From assembly GCA_964030785.1 (NCBI GenBank), contig OZ034966.1:273501-337500 (forward strand): 64,000 nucleotides of DNA, in the 5' to 3' direction. Position numbers and translations under genes: made by a program. The DNA comes from Siderastrea siderea. Its lineage: Eukaryota; Cnidaria; Anthozoa; Scleractinia; Rhizangiidae. Each line of letters starts with the position of its first letter. Position 1 is the stretch's first letter. The notes under the pieces were generated by a model. The model did no database searches. It saw only the letters and a program-made list of their open reading frames with translations, and was not told where the DNA came from. Of this stretch, positions 48,901-60,400 are shown piece by piece.

Positions 48901-50235
48901 GATCAGCTGCAGTAAAAACATGTGCACGTGAACTATTCTTTGTCTCCTCGTTATTGTCACGTGGAAACAGTACCATATAAAGGATAATTTAATTTCAAAA
49001 CACGTCCAAGGCTGAAAACAATCTTGTTAACAATTCCTGGAACTGCAATATAGGACATAGTTTTGTCAGCGTCTGGTAGTTTGATTAATTGTTAACGTAA
49101 ATGTAAATATCGTTCTCATTGAACCTAATTTGGCTGCCGAGAATTTCACTTCTCGACGGGATAACAGTAAGATTTTGACCGCCAGGAATTTCGTTTCTCG
49201 CTGCAAATCCCGGCAAGACTCCCACCGAGGCCTTGCCGTGAAACTGCCTGCCGAGATATCCATATCTCGCCGCGATATCACCTCGCGATCACGGCGCGTT
49301 TTGGCCGCCGAGATTTCCGTATCTCGCCGCGATCTCACTGCAACATCTCGCTGCGTATTTGCCTGCCGAGATTTCCATATCTCGCTGCGATCTCGGCGAG
49401 AATCGCGGCGAGATCGCGGCGTGTTTTTGGCCGCCGAGATTTCCCGCATCTCGTCGAGAATCGCGGCGAGATCGCGGTGCGTTTTTGACCGCCGAGATTT
49501 CCCGCATCTCGGCGAGAATCGCGGCGAGATCGCGGCGAGTTTTTGGCCGCCGAGATTTCCCATATCTCGCCGTGATCTCGCCGCGATCTCGGCCGTGATC
49601 TCAGTGAGATGGGGAAATCTCGGCGGCCAAAAACGCGCCGCGATCTCGCCGCGATCTCGCCGCGATTCTCGCCGAGATCGCGGTGAGATCTCGGCGAGAT
49701 CTCGTAAAAATTTTCACAAGGGAGGTAATTTATGACCTCATATCCAAGGCGTGTTTGTGGAATGAATAAATATTAATTATTATTATTATAGATATACACT
49801 GGTGATGAACTAATATAGATGTCCTTTCTCCAGAATCCCAAACAAACAAACAATTTAAGCAATAATTATTTGAACAAAAATAAACAAACAAACAAACAAA
49901 CAAAACAAAAAAGACAAAAAAAAAACCAAGCTTAACAGATTAGATTGTAAATAAGCATCAGTGAAACTTGGCTCCTAGCAGCTCTTTAACCAAATTATGG
50001 CTGTTGGTTCTCAGTTGAGGGTATATATTAATAAATTATATAAGCTTAATTTTCATACCTCATCAGTATGACCAATTAAGGATCGGAAATTTATCTTTGT
50101 CAGTTCCCTTGGTGATACAAAACCACTTTCACGACTTTCTTCATCTTCCTGCAGGTGTTCTAAATCAACCAGGGTCAACGAGTCGTTTCCATTTCTCTGC
50201 TCTGTTTCAGCTGAGCCCCAAAACTCAGCCGTCAT
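36917..50235 (-). CDS. WDR38: WD40-repeat protein resembling WDR38
   Basis: Ten exons join in frame to 1,017 nt (338 aa): 50059-50235, 45625-45745, 45364-45480, 43195-43292, 42753-42833, 38745-38870, 38262-38354, 37794-37850, 37613-37660, 36917-37015. All joins have GT-AG and matching phases. The N-terminal 50 residues are acidic and unstructured-looking. After that come about seven WD blades, starting GHTDEVNTCAFSSDWSK and including GHTHSVETCCFSPDSKYLCS, ATGSWDCTVRLW, ASASWDSTVRVWD and DDQTVRVWDTETAKCIKELE. The protein ends CGTDEIHTCCFTANGSVFAS and a short tail. The blade order and wording (HTxxVxTCAFS, GSWD, the late CxDEIHTCCFT) match WDR38, a small protein that is essentially one seven-bladed propeller; its function is poorly known. 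In the second blade the usual Trp is Met (HTVRVMSTASG). The gene spans 13.3 kb for 1 kb of coding sequence because its introns hold transposons. Confidence 0.85.
39416..39600 (+). repeat. 5' LTR of the intronic gypsy-type element
   Basis: 185 bp, beginning TGTTACAATAGG and ending TTGAAACA (TG...CA). It matches the 3' LTR with five transitions and one 3-bp indel by eye. The 5-bp target duplication ACTGG precedes it at 39411-39415. The position matching the 3' copy's AATAAA reads AACAAA here. Confidence 0.95.
39601..39619 (+). promoter_or_regulatory. Primer-binding site complementary to tRNA-Leu
   Basis: TGGTGGCAGCGGTGGGATT starts directly after the 5' LTR. It is the complement of the 3' end of a eukaryotic tRNA-Leu (AATCCCACCGCTGCCA plus the added CCA), which is recalled knowledge. 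Reverse transcription of minus-strand DNA would start here. Confidence 0.8.
39636..40255 (+). pseudogene. Truncated, frameshifted gag of the LTR element
   Basis: The first frame starts MRSGEAVENSKMVNE and contains NWKTYKQQWQNYAI, typical of gag in metazoan gypsy elements. It stops at 39875. The neighbouring frame continues the protein (GAEALRVYNGLSF, ESIDAYVAALRKLAQTCNF, DRIVLGVKSKHLRKRLL) to the deletion joint near 40250. One frameshift near 39865-39875 separates them. No CCHC zinc knuckle remains. Confidence 0.8.
40221..41498 (+). pseudogene. Reverse transcriptase-RNase H part of pol, N-terminally truncated
   Basis: Open over 425 codons. RT blocks include GALRICVDPRHLNRAL, TVDLRSGFWHCVLD, TPYGRFRWLRLPFGLSVSP and the catalytic NIADDILVYG. 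RNase H has QCDASQKGLGAAL, QIEKECLAIVYALERF and HSDHKPLESI. The first native residues are near 40250; upstream codons are read-through from the gag joint. It stops at an in-frame TGA (41496-41498), after which the same frame resumes with the integrase N-terminus, so the stop is a point defect. Confidence 0.9.
41499..42381 (+). pseudogene. Integrase remnant lacking the catalytic core
   Basis: After the stop the pol frame continues with an H-H-C type zinc region (VHSSHMGTEACLRRVRECLF, then CQN). Near 41740-41790 sequence is lost and the frame changes. The second part (from 41713, ending at 42381) starts within the integrase C-terminal side (HRNTPTQGMSTSPAQRLMSR). It includes the GPY/F-like stretch DVVRMKPINNFERVWRKATV and a Pro-rich tail. 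The D,D-35-E core is absent, so integration in cis is impossible. Confidence 0.8.
42531..42543 (+). promoter_or_regulatory. Polypurine tract
   Basis: AAAACGAAGGGGA lies directly before the 3' LTR, the position expected for plus-strand priming. One C interrupts the purine run. Confidence 0.65.
42544..42725 (+). repeat. 3' LTR of the intronic gypsy-type element
   Basis: 182 bp from TGTTATAATAGG to TTGAAACA, followed by the target duplication ACTGG (42726-42730). It keeps an AATAAA at 42660-42665, which could act as the element's polyadenylation signal. Confidence 0.95.
43555..43608 (+). other. G-rich tract in a WD40-gene intron
   Basis: Repeated GGGGAGGAGGGG units over about 45 bp, C-rich in the WD40-gene transcript. 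Possible quadruplex former; nothing else indicates a function. Confidence 0.4.
44127..44936. mobile_element. Long-armed inverted-repeat element with 7-bp target duplication
   Basis: Starts CATGAGCTATAGGAAACATG and ends with the complement. The arms run about 265 bp each (to about 44392 and from about 44672) and look about 93% alike by eye. TTTTAAC flanks it exactly (44120-44126 and 44937-44943). The roughly 280-bp centre has no recognisable gene; an arm includes an ATG-led stretch MVGGKSKHIELTEELG on the plus strand near 44724. A P-superfamily origin fits the 7-bp duplication and the CATGA end, but only weakly. It lies in the WD40-gene intron between the exons at 43195-43292 and 45364-45480. 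Confidence 0.85.
46241..49722. mobile_element. 3.5-kb element with GAGATCTCG palindrome arrays at both ends
   Basis: Outer ends are CCCTTGTAAAAATTT on the left and AAATTTTCACAAGGG on the right, inverted. Each is followed inward by a long array of 10-13 bp units such as GAGATCTCGGC and GAGATCGCGGC (46257-46700 and about 49120-49705). The middle 2.4 kb holds an ATG at 47188 on the minus strand (MAGKQRKKSNSERQQISH) before a possible donor, and minus-strand open patches at 48504-48976. It occupies the first intron of the WD40 gene. No clear target duplication: the left flank has a second CCCTTGTAG copy. Open frames through the arrays only reflect their lack of stop codons. Confidence 0.65.
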
Positions 50236-51402
50236 TTCATACGTGTACTTACGATCAAATGAAGCAGCTCAGTTTGACGAAAAAAAGCGACGAAAGTTTT
50301 GAATTTCAGCAGAACACATTCCCAAAGAAGACTCCCGCTGTAATTCTTATCCAAAATGTCGTTTGCTGGCTGCCAATTCGAATATTTGATGTTTTCTAAA
50401 AGTCATTTCTCAATGAATAGATGCTCGTCTGTAGTATTTCGTGTTGTCATGCAAATAACTGCCAGGCGTTCCAACTGAAACGGATGGAGGACTGAACGCT
50501 AGCGTCTAGTCCTCTCAAGAATACTGTATAACTCCAACATGGCGCCGTTTGTCATGAAATCCAACATGCACAAGAAGAATAACCTCAAGTGTTTATGTTT
50601 ATTTTGACTGTGCAAGTGCAGTTGAATCACCAGGACGTATTTGTCACATCCTTTTATAAAAGCAGACTGGTAAAAAGCGTGGACATCAGTAAAGGAATTC
50701 AGTTTGGGTGGATTTACTTGGTTGCCCTTGATAGCCGTGTCTTTCAACAGTAACAAATAGTGTCATCTACAGTGAAAAGCGAGGTCAATCGAGGGCATAT
50801 GCGAAGGTTTTCACTGGCTGCTGGCTGAGCAGTCTGTTATGTCAGTCGCCTCGATGTGTGGTTTTGTTTTGTTATTTCACGCATGGAAAGTTTTGTAATC
50901 GCAAAGCGTCGAAACGAATTGAAAGGACAATCGGCATTGTAACAATGCCAATTATTGCATGATAATAAACCACAAGGAAAACCTCTCTACACGCACAGGA
51001 AAGGAAATATATCACCGACGTATTCGACGTATATCAAAGGGAAGCTTTTAAAATCCAATCACAAGAGACATTAGTAACATCTGGTCTATATCTAGTGACG
51101 ATGACAAGCTATCGCAAAGGGATTGGCGTGGATTCCAAAGGTAAAGAAAGATAAGCCGGCATTCGAAAAGTCGCGAGCAACACCAACGTGGAAAAGAGTG
51201 AGAAAGTTTCCAGAAACTACCTACATACGGTTGTTGAAGCCCTTTAGAGGTGGCTTATATCGAAGAGGATCTTTGATCAGTCAAAGCGGCGAATTTGTTG
51301 ATCTCTTGTTCTTTTATCCGGTGAGAAGGCGCGAGATTTTTAAACACATTCTACAACACCAAAAGGATATTTGGTTCTTCATGTGTTTATTTCTTTAATG
51401 TC
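50236..51402. promoter_or_regulatory. Divergent intergenic interval between the WD40 and ankyrin genes
   Basis: 1.17 kb separates the two start codons (50235 minus, 51403 plus), so both promoters should lie here. An open frame at 51123-51398 reads basic protein-like sequence directly before the ankyrin-gene ATG, but it ends at a stop and has no recognisable domain. No core promoter element was fixed. Confidence 0.45.
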
Positions 51403-54400
51403 ATGGCTGCAGACGATTTTCAAGTCATTATAGAGAGTCTGTATTATGAGAGACAGAGACTTTCAGCATTAGTGTTTGAGCCCCTTCAAGAAATCAAAGA
51501 TTTTATCGCCCGAAATTTGAGGTCGGATGAAGTAGCTGGCATCGTTGGATTTCTTGGTAATGCTATTCGAAGTGACACGTTGAGGAATGTTACCGATGGC
51601 GAAGCTTTAATTGCTGTCCTCAATCTCTACTATGGCAAAGATAATTTGCGCGTTTTACAGCGGCTTTTGAAGAAGATAAATTGTCATGACCTGCTTGAGA
51701 TTTTGAATGACTGGGATGTGAGGAAAAATCCTGTGGATCCGCGTGTTTTCAGAGGTACGTCATCAAATCCTTTTATTTTGTTTATTTTTGACCTGTATGC
51801 GTTATCTGTCTGCATAACTATTGCTAAACTATGAAGTCAATGTTCTTGAATCACGGCCTCTTGTCTCTTGTAGTAGTGAGATCCTACTGTGTGACATGAA
51901 AGAGCTCTCTTGTTTTGGCGCCCATTAGTAACCTCGGTTGGGTTTCGGTCCAAGTATGCCTGCAGGCAGTTTCAGTGCAAATTTAGTCACCCCATGATAC
52001 AGTTAACAATATGCTTTAATTCTTTTGTGAAATAAAGGACTAATAGTATTTCATTGTTTGTTTATCCCCAAGGATTTAGTTGGTTTTCTCAGGGGAGAGA
52101 GATAGTGTTGATTTTTGTAAAGAACTAATGAAATAGATAGCCAAGTTGCAATATGTTATGAATGACAGAGTAATCCCGGCATAGTCAATCGAACTTTCGG
52201 AAATCGAACTCAATCGAATTCAATCGAACTCAATCCGTGGATGGAGTTCGATTGATTCCGGCAATCGAACGAAATCGAACACCGAACTTTGTGTGAGTTC
52301 GATTTCCGAACCAATCGAATTTAATTGAACAAATCGAACCCAATCAAACTCAATTCATTGGATTGTGTTCGATTGAGTTCGGCTACCGAACTCAATCGAA
52401 CACAGTCCAATGGATTGCGTTCGATTGTGTTCGGTGAATAAATTCGCTTGGACAAAGGTGGTCTGACTGCCCGTTTGGTTACTGTACACAAGCTCTGGTG
52501 AACTTACATACAAGGCAAGCCCATCGAATTGTCCATGGAAGTAAAAAGGAAGTAAATGGAAGTAAAAAGAACAGATTAGAACAAAGTTATTGTTCTTCCC
52601 GCGCTTTACCGTATTCTGGAACTACTGGACAGTTTTCATTGTAAGTTAACTTGCAGTTGCAAAATGACAACTTGAAGTATTACTTCCATGAAAAAGTACT
52701 CAATCCATCGATTGACTTCGATTGAGTTTGATTGACTATGCCAGGAGTAATGTTGACATTTCACCCAGAGTTAATCAAGTTTCCTTGAGATAATGCAATA
52801 ATGATTATATACTTGAAATAATTCAAACAAAATAGAGTAATGAATACTTCAGTACTATTATATGGATAGGTAGCATTTTTTCATGTATTTTCCATTTCAT
52901 TCATATCAAATGAGTGGGTCTTGTGACTCAATCATGAGTCTGGCTTGTACTTGACATATTTTTGTTATCAAACTGGTTATCAGTTTGCCCCTAATAACCT
53001 TGAAACATCTCCACTTAATTTTCCTTACCTTTAATTTGTTACCTGAACAATAATGGCAATCAGCAATCAACAATTTTGTACTTGTACACATGTATACCAC
53101 CTATACATGTGTTTTTATTGAATTATGAATTTGTGAGATGCAAATTTTTTTTTTGCAAGTAAAAAGAACAGATTAGAACAAAGTTATTGTTCTTCCCGCG
53201 CTTTACCGTATTCTGGAACTACTGGACAGTTTTCATTGTAAGTTAACTTGCAGTTGCAAAATGACAACTTGAAGTATTACTTCCATGAAAAAGTACTCAA
53301 TCCATCGATTGACTTTGATTGAGTTCGATTGACTATGCCAGGAGTAATGTTGACATTTCACCCAGAGTTAATCAAGTTTCCTTGAGATAATGCAATAATG
53401 ATTATATACTTGAAATAATTCAAACAAAATAGAGTAATGAATACTTCAGTACTATTATATGGATAGGTAGCATTTTTTCATGTATTTTCCATTTCATTCA
53501 TATCAAATGAGTGGGTCTTGTGACTCGATCATGAGTCTGGCTTGTACTTGACATATTTTTGTTATCAAACTGATTATCAGTTTGTCCCTAATAACCTTGA
53601 AACATCTCCACTTAATTTTCCTTACCTTTAATTTGTTACCTGAACAATAATGGCAATCAGCAATCAACAATTTTGTACTTGTACACATGTATACCACCTG
53701 TACATGTGTTTTTATTGAATTATGAATTGTGAGATGCATTTGTTATCTAGGATCATTAAATACACATGTACATGCATGTGTGAAAATCTTGGATGTAGGC
53801 AAGGGAGTGGTCTGATTGGTTGCTTTCTAATATAACTGTATCCTCTCAGCTCATATCCTGCAAGTAGAGAAGTTGCATAAAAAATGGTGAAAGACATGCT
53901 TTTTCAACAGAAAAGTTTGTTTTGGTGACTTAAAAATACTATTCTCACTATCAAGGGGTTTTGAGTTGTGTCATACATGAAATGGCCAATAAGACACTAC
54001 ATTCCTTGTTGGCCATGAGCTTAAGAACAACTCCATTTAGTGGGATAACTGTAATTATTATTCCACTGTTGTGTCATTTTACCATATAAGGGCAAGTGAA
54101 TGCACAAAATATGCCAGCATATTACACTGTACAATCCCAGGGTTTTTTGCTGCAGAAGGATGAAGCAAACACAAAATGCGGTGGAATAATAAACCTTTTC
54201 TTGGTGTTTTGGTCGACAATACGGGCAGAATTGTTACTCATTGCTCGCATCTTTCCTCGTCGCTGTGGGGCTCAGAAAATTCTACGCAACTCGTAAAATA
54301 TCTGCGCGTATTATTGACCAAAACACCGAATAAGGTGTATATTGTACATGTACACTATCTCAGTACCTGGTTTGTTAGGACAGCTGTCAGTAACAATTCT

Positions 54401-57400
54401 CTCTCTCTCAGTAATACAGTGTTGATCTTGACCTTTCATGTGAAAATTCTCTATCTTTAGAATGTGGATATTTTCCATTGTGGATAAGGATCAAGAGCAA
54501 TTTTACTTGGTTTTCGGAAAACAAGAAGAGAATCTTGCAGTCCATAGGAAGACTGTTCAGAATCCCAGAGATTACCCCAGGTGACCCTGACTATGAAACT
54601 GTCATTTATATGGGAGTTTCGTTTGGTAAAACTGACCTTCTCATTTACGTGCTGTTGCCTTTGTGTACACGTAACTACATCCGTACCTCTCTTGGAAGGA
54701 ATGATGTTTGTCTTGCCTTCCAGCAATTGAACATAAGTGGAGTTTACTTCGGCAGGAGCTCTGAAAAGAATGGTTTCGGTGATGACCTGTCTTCCACAAG
54801 CTTTACCTCTATTAATGAGTCCATTTCAGGTGACTACATCAAGCAAAGTCAAATTCTGCAAGACTTACATCCTTCAAAGACACCCCTTGAAAATAAGAAG
54901 AATGGTCTCTATAATGGTATCCATGGGCAACATCAGTATTTTCATGATACAGACTTGAAACATTCAAGTCAAAGAGAAGAGAAGAAAGAATTGAAAGTAG
55001 TGCGAGCCAGTGTAGGGTACATTGATGCAGCACCCTCTGTTTTAAATCCCAGTCCAGTGAATAAAACAGTTGAACCTGTAAGGGTAGTGCGACCTAAAAT
55101 CATGTACTTAGACCACAGCAAAGTGCCAGTCGCCATGGATGTGGAAGACTCACCTAAGAAACGTCCTGCACTAGATAAAGGGAATGACCTAATGATTGTT
55201 AAACAAAGTATTGACATGGTAGAACAAAATCCACAAAATTTCAAAAAGAGTATATTGCAGGAGGAATCTGAGGGAATTCATGGAGGTAAATTTCAACAAA
55301 AACTAAGAAGAGAGAATTTCTCTGAAGGCGATGTTGAAAGTTTAATTGTGCCTGAAGTAAAGCATGACAGGAAAGCAGAATGGAAATTTCCAGATGAGTT
55401 AACTCACACATCAAATGGGGAACATGCAGCAGGTGACATAAATGGGAATTTTAACTCATATAAGTGGTCAGACTATGGCAGAAGTGATAATGGTAAACGT
55501 GGAACGTCAATATTAAACTTTTCTGAAGGTGGCAACAATGATGAAACTCAAAAAGGGTGGCAGGCCCATAGGTCACCTCAAAATTTGCTTGTTGGAACAT
55601 CAGAACAATCTAGTGTTACAGAGAGTGCTTCTTCGATGAAACCATGGTCACTCCCAGCAGAAAATTCAACTAAATCAGGCAACAAGAAACTTTACACTTC
55701 AACTGCAACACTTCAAGTCAATGTCAGTAGTAAAAGTGCAAACTATCAAGGGCAACCAGTGAATGGTGAAATCTACAAATCTGAGGCAGCAACATCCTTT
55801 AATATGAGTAAACCAGATTTTAATGGTGAGGAAGTTTCATTCAAGGAAAGCCACTCTCTTTCCAACCATACCCAGAATGGCGATTCTACCTGGTATGAGG
55901 ACACTGCTTTAAATGACTACTACAGAGAAATGATCCCAGAACCAGAACCTGGAAATCCACAACATTGGTATCAAAATGAGGAGTTTTATCAACACAAGAA
56001 GATTCCAGAAGAAGAGGCTTCAACAGATTATCATTCAAGGTCTAGAAATGGTGGAGCTCACACACCATTGTATTCACCTCCTGAGGGTTTCCGTGATGCA
56101 ACTCTCCAGGGGGGCAAACTAGTGAAGGTGAAAACTAAATTCTTTGAGCAACCAGTGCAACTACAACAATCAGCATTAGTTTCCACAAACAATGAAAACA
56201 GAACTCTGCATGACTGGGACAGCTCAAGTTTGGAGTCCAGTAGGTTGCGGCAAATTACCAGGCTACCAGCCACAACAGAAAATGATCATGTGAACAGAGT
56301 TGCAGTTCACAGTTCTTCTGCATATAACCATGACCGACTACAGCCTGTGTTTGTACACCCAAGACCATTCTTGATGAAGTCGGAGAGTAAACTTGAATCT
56401 GAATATGAAGACAGTGTTTTTACTGACACAGAAAGTCATGGTGACATGACATTTTCAAGAGGTGGTCCACCACCCTATCTACCACCCCCAGAGTACAATG
56501 GAACAGCACAGAGGTCAACTGGAAAATTATCTGATGATTCTGTTAGTACAGGTACATGTAACATATTTCTTGATTTTAAACCTTTATCTTCTACACTGTA
56601 CATTTACTGTGTATGTAAGAGTGTCAAAGTATAACTGGTTGATTCCAAGAAATTTTCCACAAATTACTTGTTCTCCAAAGATCATTAGAAAAACAAGAAA
56701 TTACTGCTCATGAGGGTAGCTCAAGTAGCCTCATGTGAGTGAACACACTTTGTGACATGAGATCTCACCATAGGCTTAAAAGTTAGAACCACTCATAGAG
56801 CACTATCAGTGTTGTGGTCACTTTTATGGACACATTGCAGGATTTTGTCATGGAACTCATACATAAACAAAAAAAAAATCCCCCAGTGTCGATGTCATCA
56901 TTTAGAACTGGTATGCTACAGGTGTTACTCACTGTTCAAGTCACATTTTCTGCAGTACCAGTCATTTTTTTTATTGTTGAGTGCAGACATGTCCTCAGCA
57001 GTTTAAAGAATTAGACAATTTACAGCTGCAGTGGTGCCATGTGTGGGTGATCAAATCATGGATTATTATTATTTTGTCCCTCCTCTTATAAAAAAGACGT
57101 TCACAATTAGCTTTAACCTACTGCCTCGCATACCATAATGGAGGTTGGGTGCCTGGGATATCGAGGGGCCTCCACTGTGGTCAGCCAGCCCCCAGATGGA
57201 CTACTCTATTGCTGGCAAATCCCCGAAACCCAGCCATGAGCCCCACACCCCCAAGCACCCATCACACTGACTTAGTCAGTGGAGAGAAAAACAAAAATAA
57301 GTAAATAAAACAAATAAGATGGAAGAAGGGCTGGGGTAGAAAAAACAGGCAGAACACAGCAAATACCTAGACAAAGCATGTGCGAGCAGTCACAGCCCGC

Positions 57401-60400
57401 CATTGCAGTAAACTACGCAAACTGAGCCTGACAGCACCTGAACAACTGCTGACCACCACCGCTTATAACCACATGCCCGTTGTAGGTTAACTTGGTTAAA
57501 ATATACTTAACCTCATTTATGTGTCTCATATCTTACAGATACTTTTGATCGCAGTTACAAAAGCAATCTCCTGTCAGCTGCTAGTGTGAGCTCAATCTTT
57601 AGAGAAGTAAGTAGGTGTATGGTCACATTCATGAGTTCCTTAATTTGTTTCTGCTGTATACAATCGTCCATTCTGTAAATGCACAACTCTTTGGCAGTTA
57701 ACCTCTCAATGGTGCTGTGTTCTCCTTGCCTGAGTTCTTTTTCTTGAGCTGAGGTTAAAGTATGAGGAGAAAAGACAAAAGATGAATGTTCTAAATGTGT
57801 ATTTCTTGTATTTTTGTGGTTCAACTACAGAAAGAGATGTTTTTGAACCGTGATGAATTACAGAGGAGCATAAAAGGAGCTGAGGACAAAGAGATGGAAA
57901 AGCAGGTTTGTGCTGGTTTTGTATGACTTTCTCTAACCTCCACTTAATTTCCTGACTTTTCCAGTATGGAAAGCTTGGAAATTTTTACTGTCAGAAAATT
58001 TTTGAACTTCTAAGACAGCGACAGAAATCCCAGTGACAAGAGTCCTATTTCATCATACGCCAGAAGAACAAGAAACCTTTGACTGCCATCTTTGTTTTTG
58101 CATACTCCGCTGCTAGAAGACATCCCAGCTTTCGCAGACCTGTTCTGGAACAACAATGCTGCCAAATCAAGTGCCCATTTCCCTAATGCTCATATGAAAC
58201 AGATAATGTCAAAGATGCACTCGCTGCTGTACTGATCTCAGTCCACTCGGCCATACATGTAATTCACTGCTTTGGCCTTCATGAGGACGACCTGATTCCA
58301 GTTACAATGTGCATGCATGCTGCCAACAACAACGGCATCAAGATCCGGGGCGCAGACATCCAGCGATTTTCTGGCAGCTCTAAATCTGGTCAAACCCTTA
58401 AAACTCGGCAAATCGTCTATGTCACAAGTGATGCTGACATGCTATTTCTGAGCCGGGAGACTTGCACAGCCCTAGGCATGATCTCCCTAAACTTTCCCAC
58501 TGTGGGTGAAGCCCTCCACTCGACAACAGAGACGGAGCCGGATGTGGTATCTGCTGCAGCAGGGCAAACCCCACCAGTCACTGTACCACACACACCTGAG
58601 GGTGCGCTCAGTTTGCCATGTAACTGCCCATGCCACCAGACACCACCACCCAAACCCACTCAACTACCATTCCCAACAACCAAGGCTAACTGGCAGCACC
58701 TACAACAGTGGCTCCTGGATTACAAAGTACAGATCCAGCACATTTTATATGTGTAAACACCACCTGCTACCACTGGTGAAGGGAGTCCCCATGAGGCTTA
58801 TGGTTGACCTCAATGCGGAGGCCATCGCCCACCATACCCTGGTCCCGGTACCACCCCACTGGCAGCTAGATGTGATGGCTGGCCTTGACCACGATGTATC
58901 ACTGGGTGTCCTTGAGCCAGTAACAGTCCTCGAGCCTGTCACCTGTTGTCAATGCATGGTGGTGTGTGCAAAGAACAATGGCAAGCACCACTGCACAGTG
59001 GACTTCCAGGTACTCAACCTCCGTGGCACATGTGAAACCCACCACACACAGAGCCCATTCCACTGAGCAAGTTCCTTACCCAGTAACAAAAAGAAGACCA
59101 TATTTGACTGCTGGAATGGCTACCAGGGTGCCCCCCTCCACCTGGATGACCGACACCTCACCACCTCCATCATCCCATGGGGGAGGTACCGCTACAAAAT
59201 GCACCCCAGGGTCACATAGCATCAGGCAATAACTACTCACGACGGTTTGATGAGATCGTCTCCCTCATCCCCAATGAGACAAAGTGCATTGGCGACACGC
59301 TACTCTGGGCAGACAGCCTCTCCGAGAGCTCCTTCCAAGCAGTTGACTGGCTTGCCCTCTATGGACACCATGGCATTGTCCTCAAACCAGACAAGTTTGT
59401 CTTTGGAGCTGACACCATTGACTTTGCAGGATTCGACATCACCCCTGCCAACATAACAGACATACATGTACGGTCCTGGTTCGCACTCACCAACCAGGTA
59501 TCGTATGCCTTCGCCGCTTACAGAGTGCATGCTACCATTTCGGCAGCTACTCAAGCCAGGAACACTATTCCACTGAGATAAAGAGCTAAACCAGCTCTGA
59601 AGAATCCAAATCCATGATCATCAGCAAAATTGAGGAGGGCATCCACATCTTTGATTAAATCAAAACCAACTTGCCTGGCCACCCATCAGGTACTAGCTCT
59701 TTCAAAAACACTGTCAATTTCCATCCGCTGAGCCCTTCTGCTGCAGCCCTGATGACGTGGCAGCCACATGTTCTTCGGCTGTCCCACTCCCCCTTGGCCA
59801 CCGTGGAGACTCCTTCATGACTGACATCTGCCGTGCAAAGCCTCCACCAACCTCACGCCTCACCACCATTGACGACCAGCTGGCATCATCAACTTCCTTA
59901 GCACTAAGTACCATGGCAATCATTTAGGACAGAGTCCAACCCGCAACCACAAGCGACAAAGAGGTGGCCCAGCTGATCTCTATTATTGAATCTGGCTTCC
60001 CTCAATTTTGACATGAGCTCCCACCTGCCCTCCAAGAGTACCATCAGTCCTGGGAACACCTGTACACAGTCGATGGTGTCATTCTTTACAAGGACTGCAT
60101 AGTCATACCACCTTCACTCTAACAACACATCCTGACTATACTCCACTCAGCACAGCAAGGCATGACCTACACGACTGCACGTGCAGAAACAACTGTATCC
60201 TGGCCAGGCATCACCCCAGCCATCAAAGCCCTGCGGGAGAACTGCAACTGCATGTCAAACGACTCATCACTAGCAACACTGACCCAATGGTAGTCTAGCC
60301 ACAGACTCCCTACAATGTGCCATCTAACACCCCTTACCCCAACACGAAGCTATCCCCCACCCAATGTGTATTTGGTAGACCAATGAAGGACTTCATACCC

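Noticed and set aside
46241..49722. CRISPR-like or satellite array
   Set aside because: Units are contiguous short palindromes without unique spacers in a eukaryotic intron, and the two arrays are inverted relative to each other.
51123..51398. 91-codon frame just before the ankyrin-gene start
   Set aside because: It ends in a stop four bases before the chosen ATG region, has no recognisable domain and overlaps the presumed 5' UTR.
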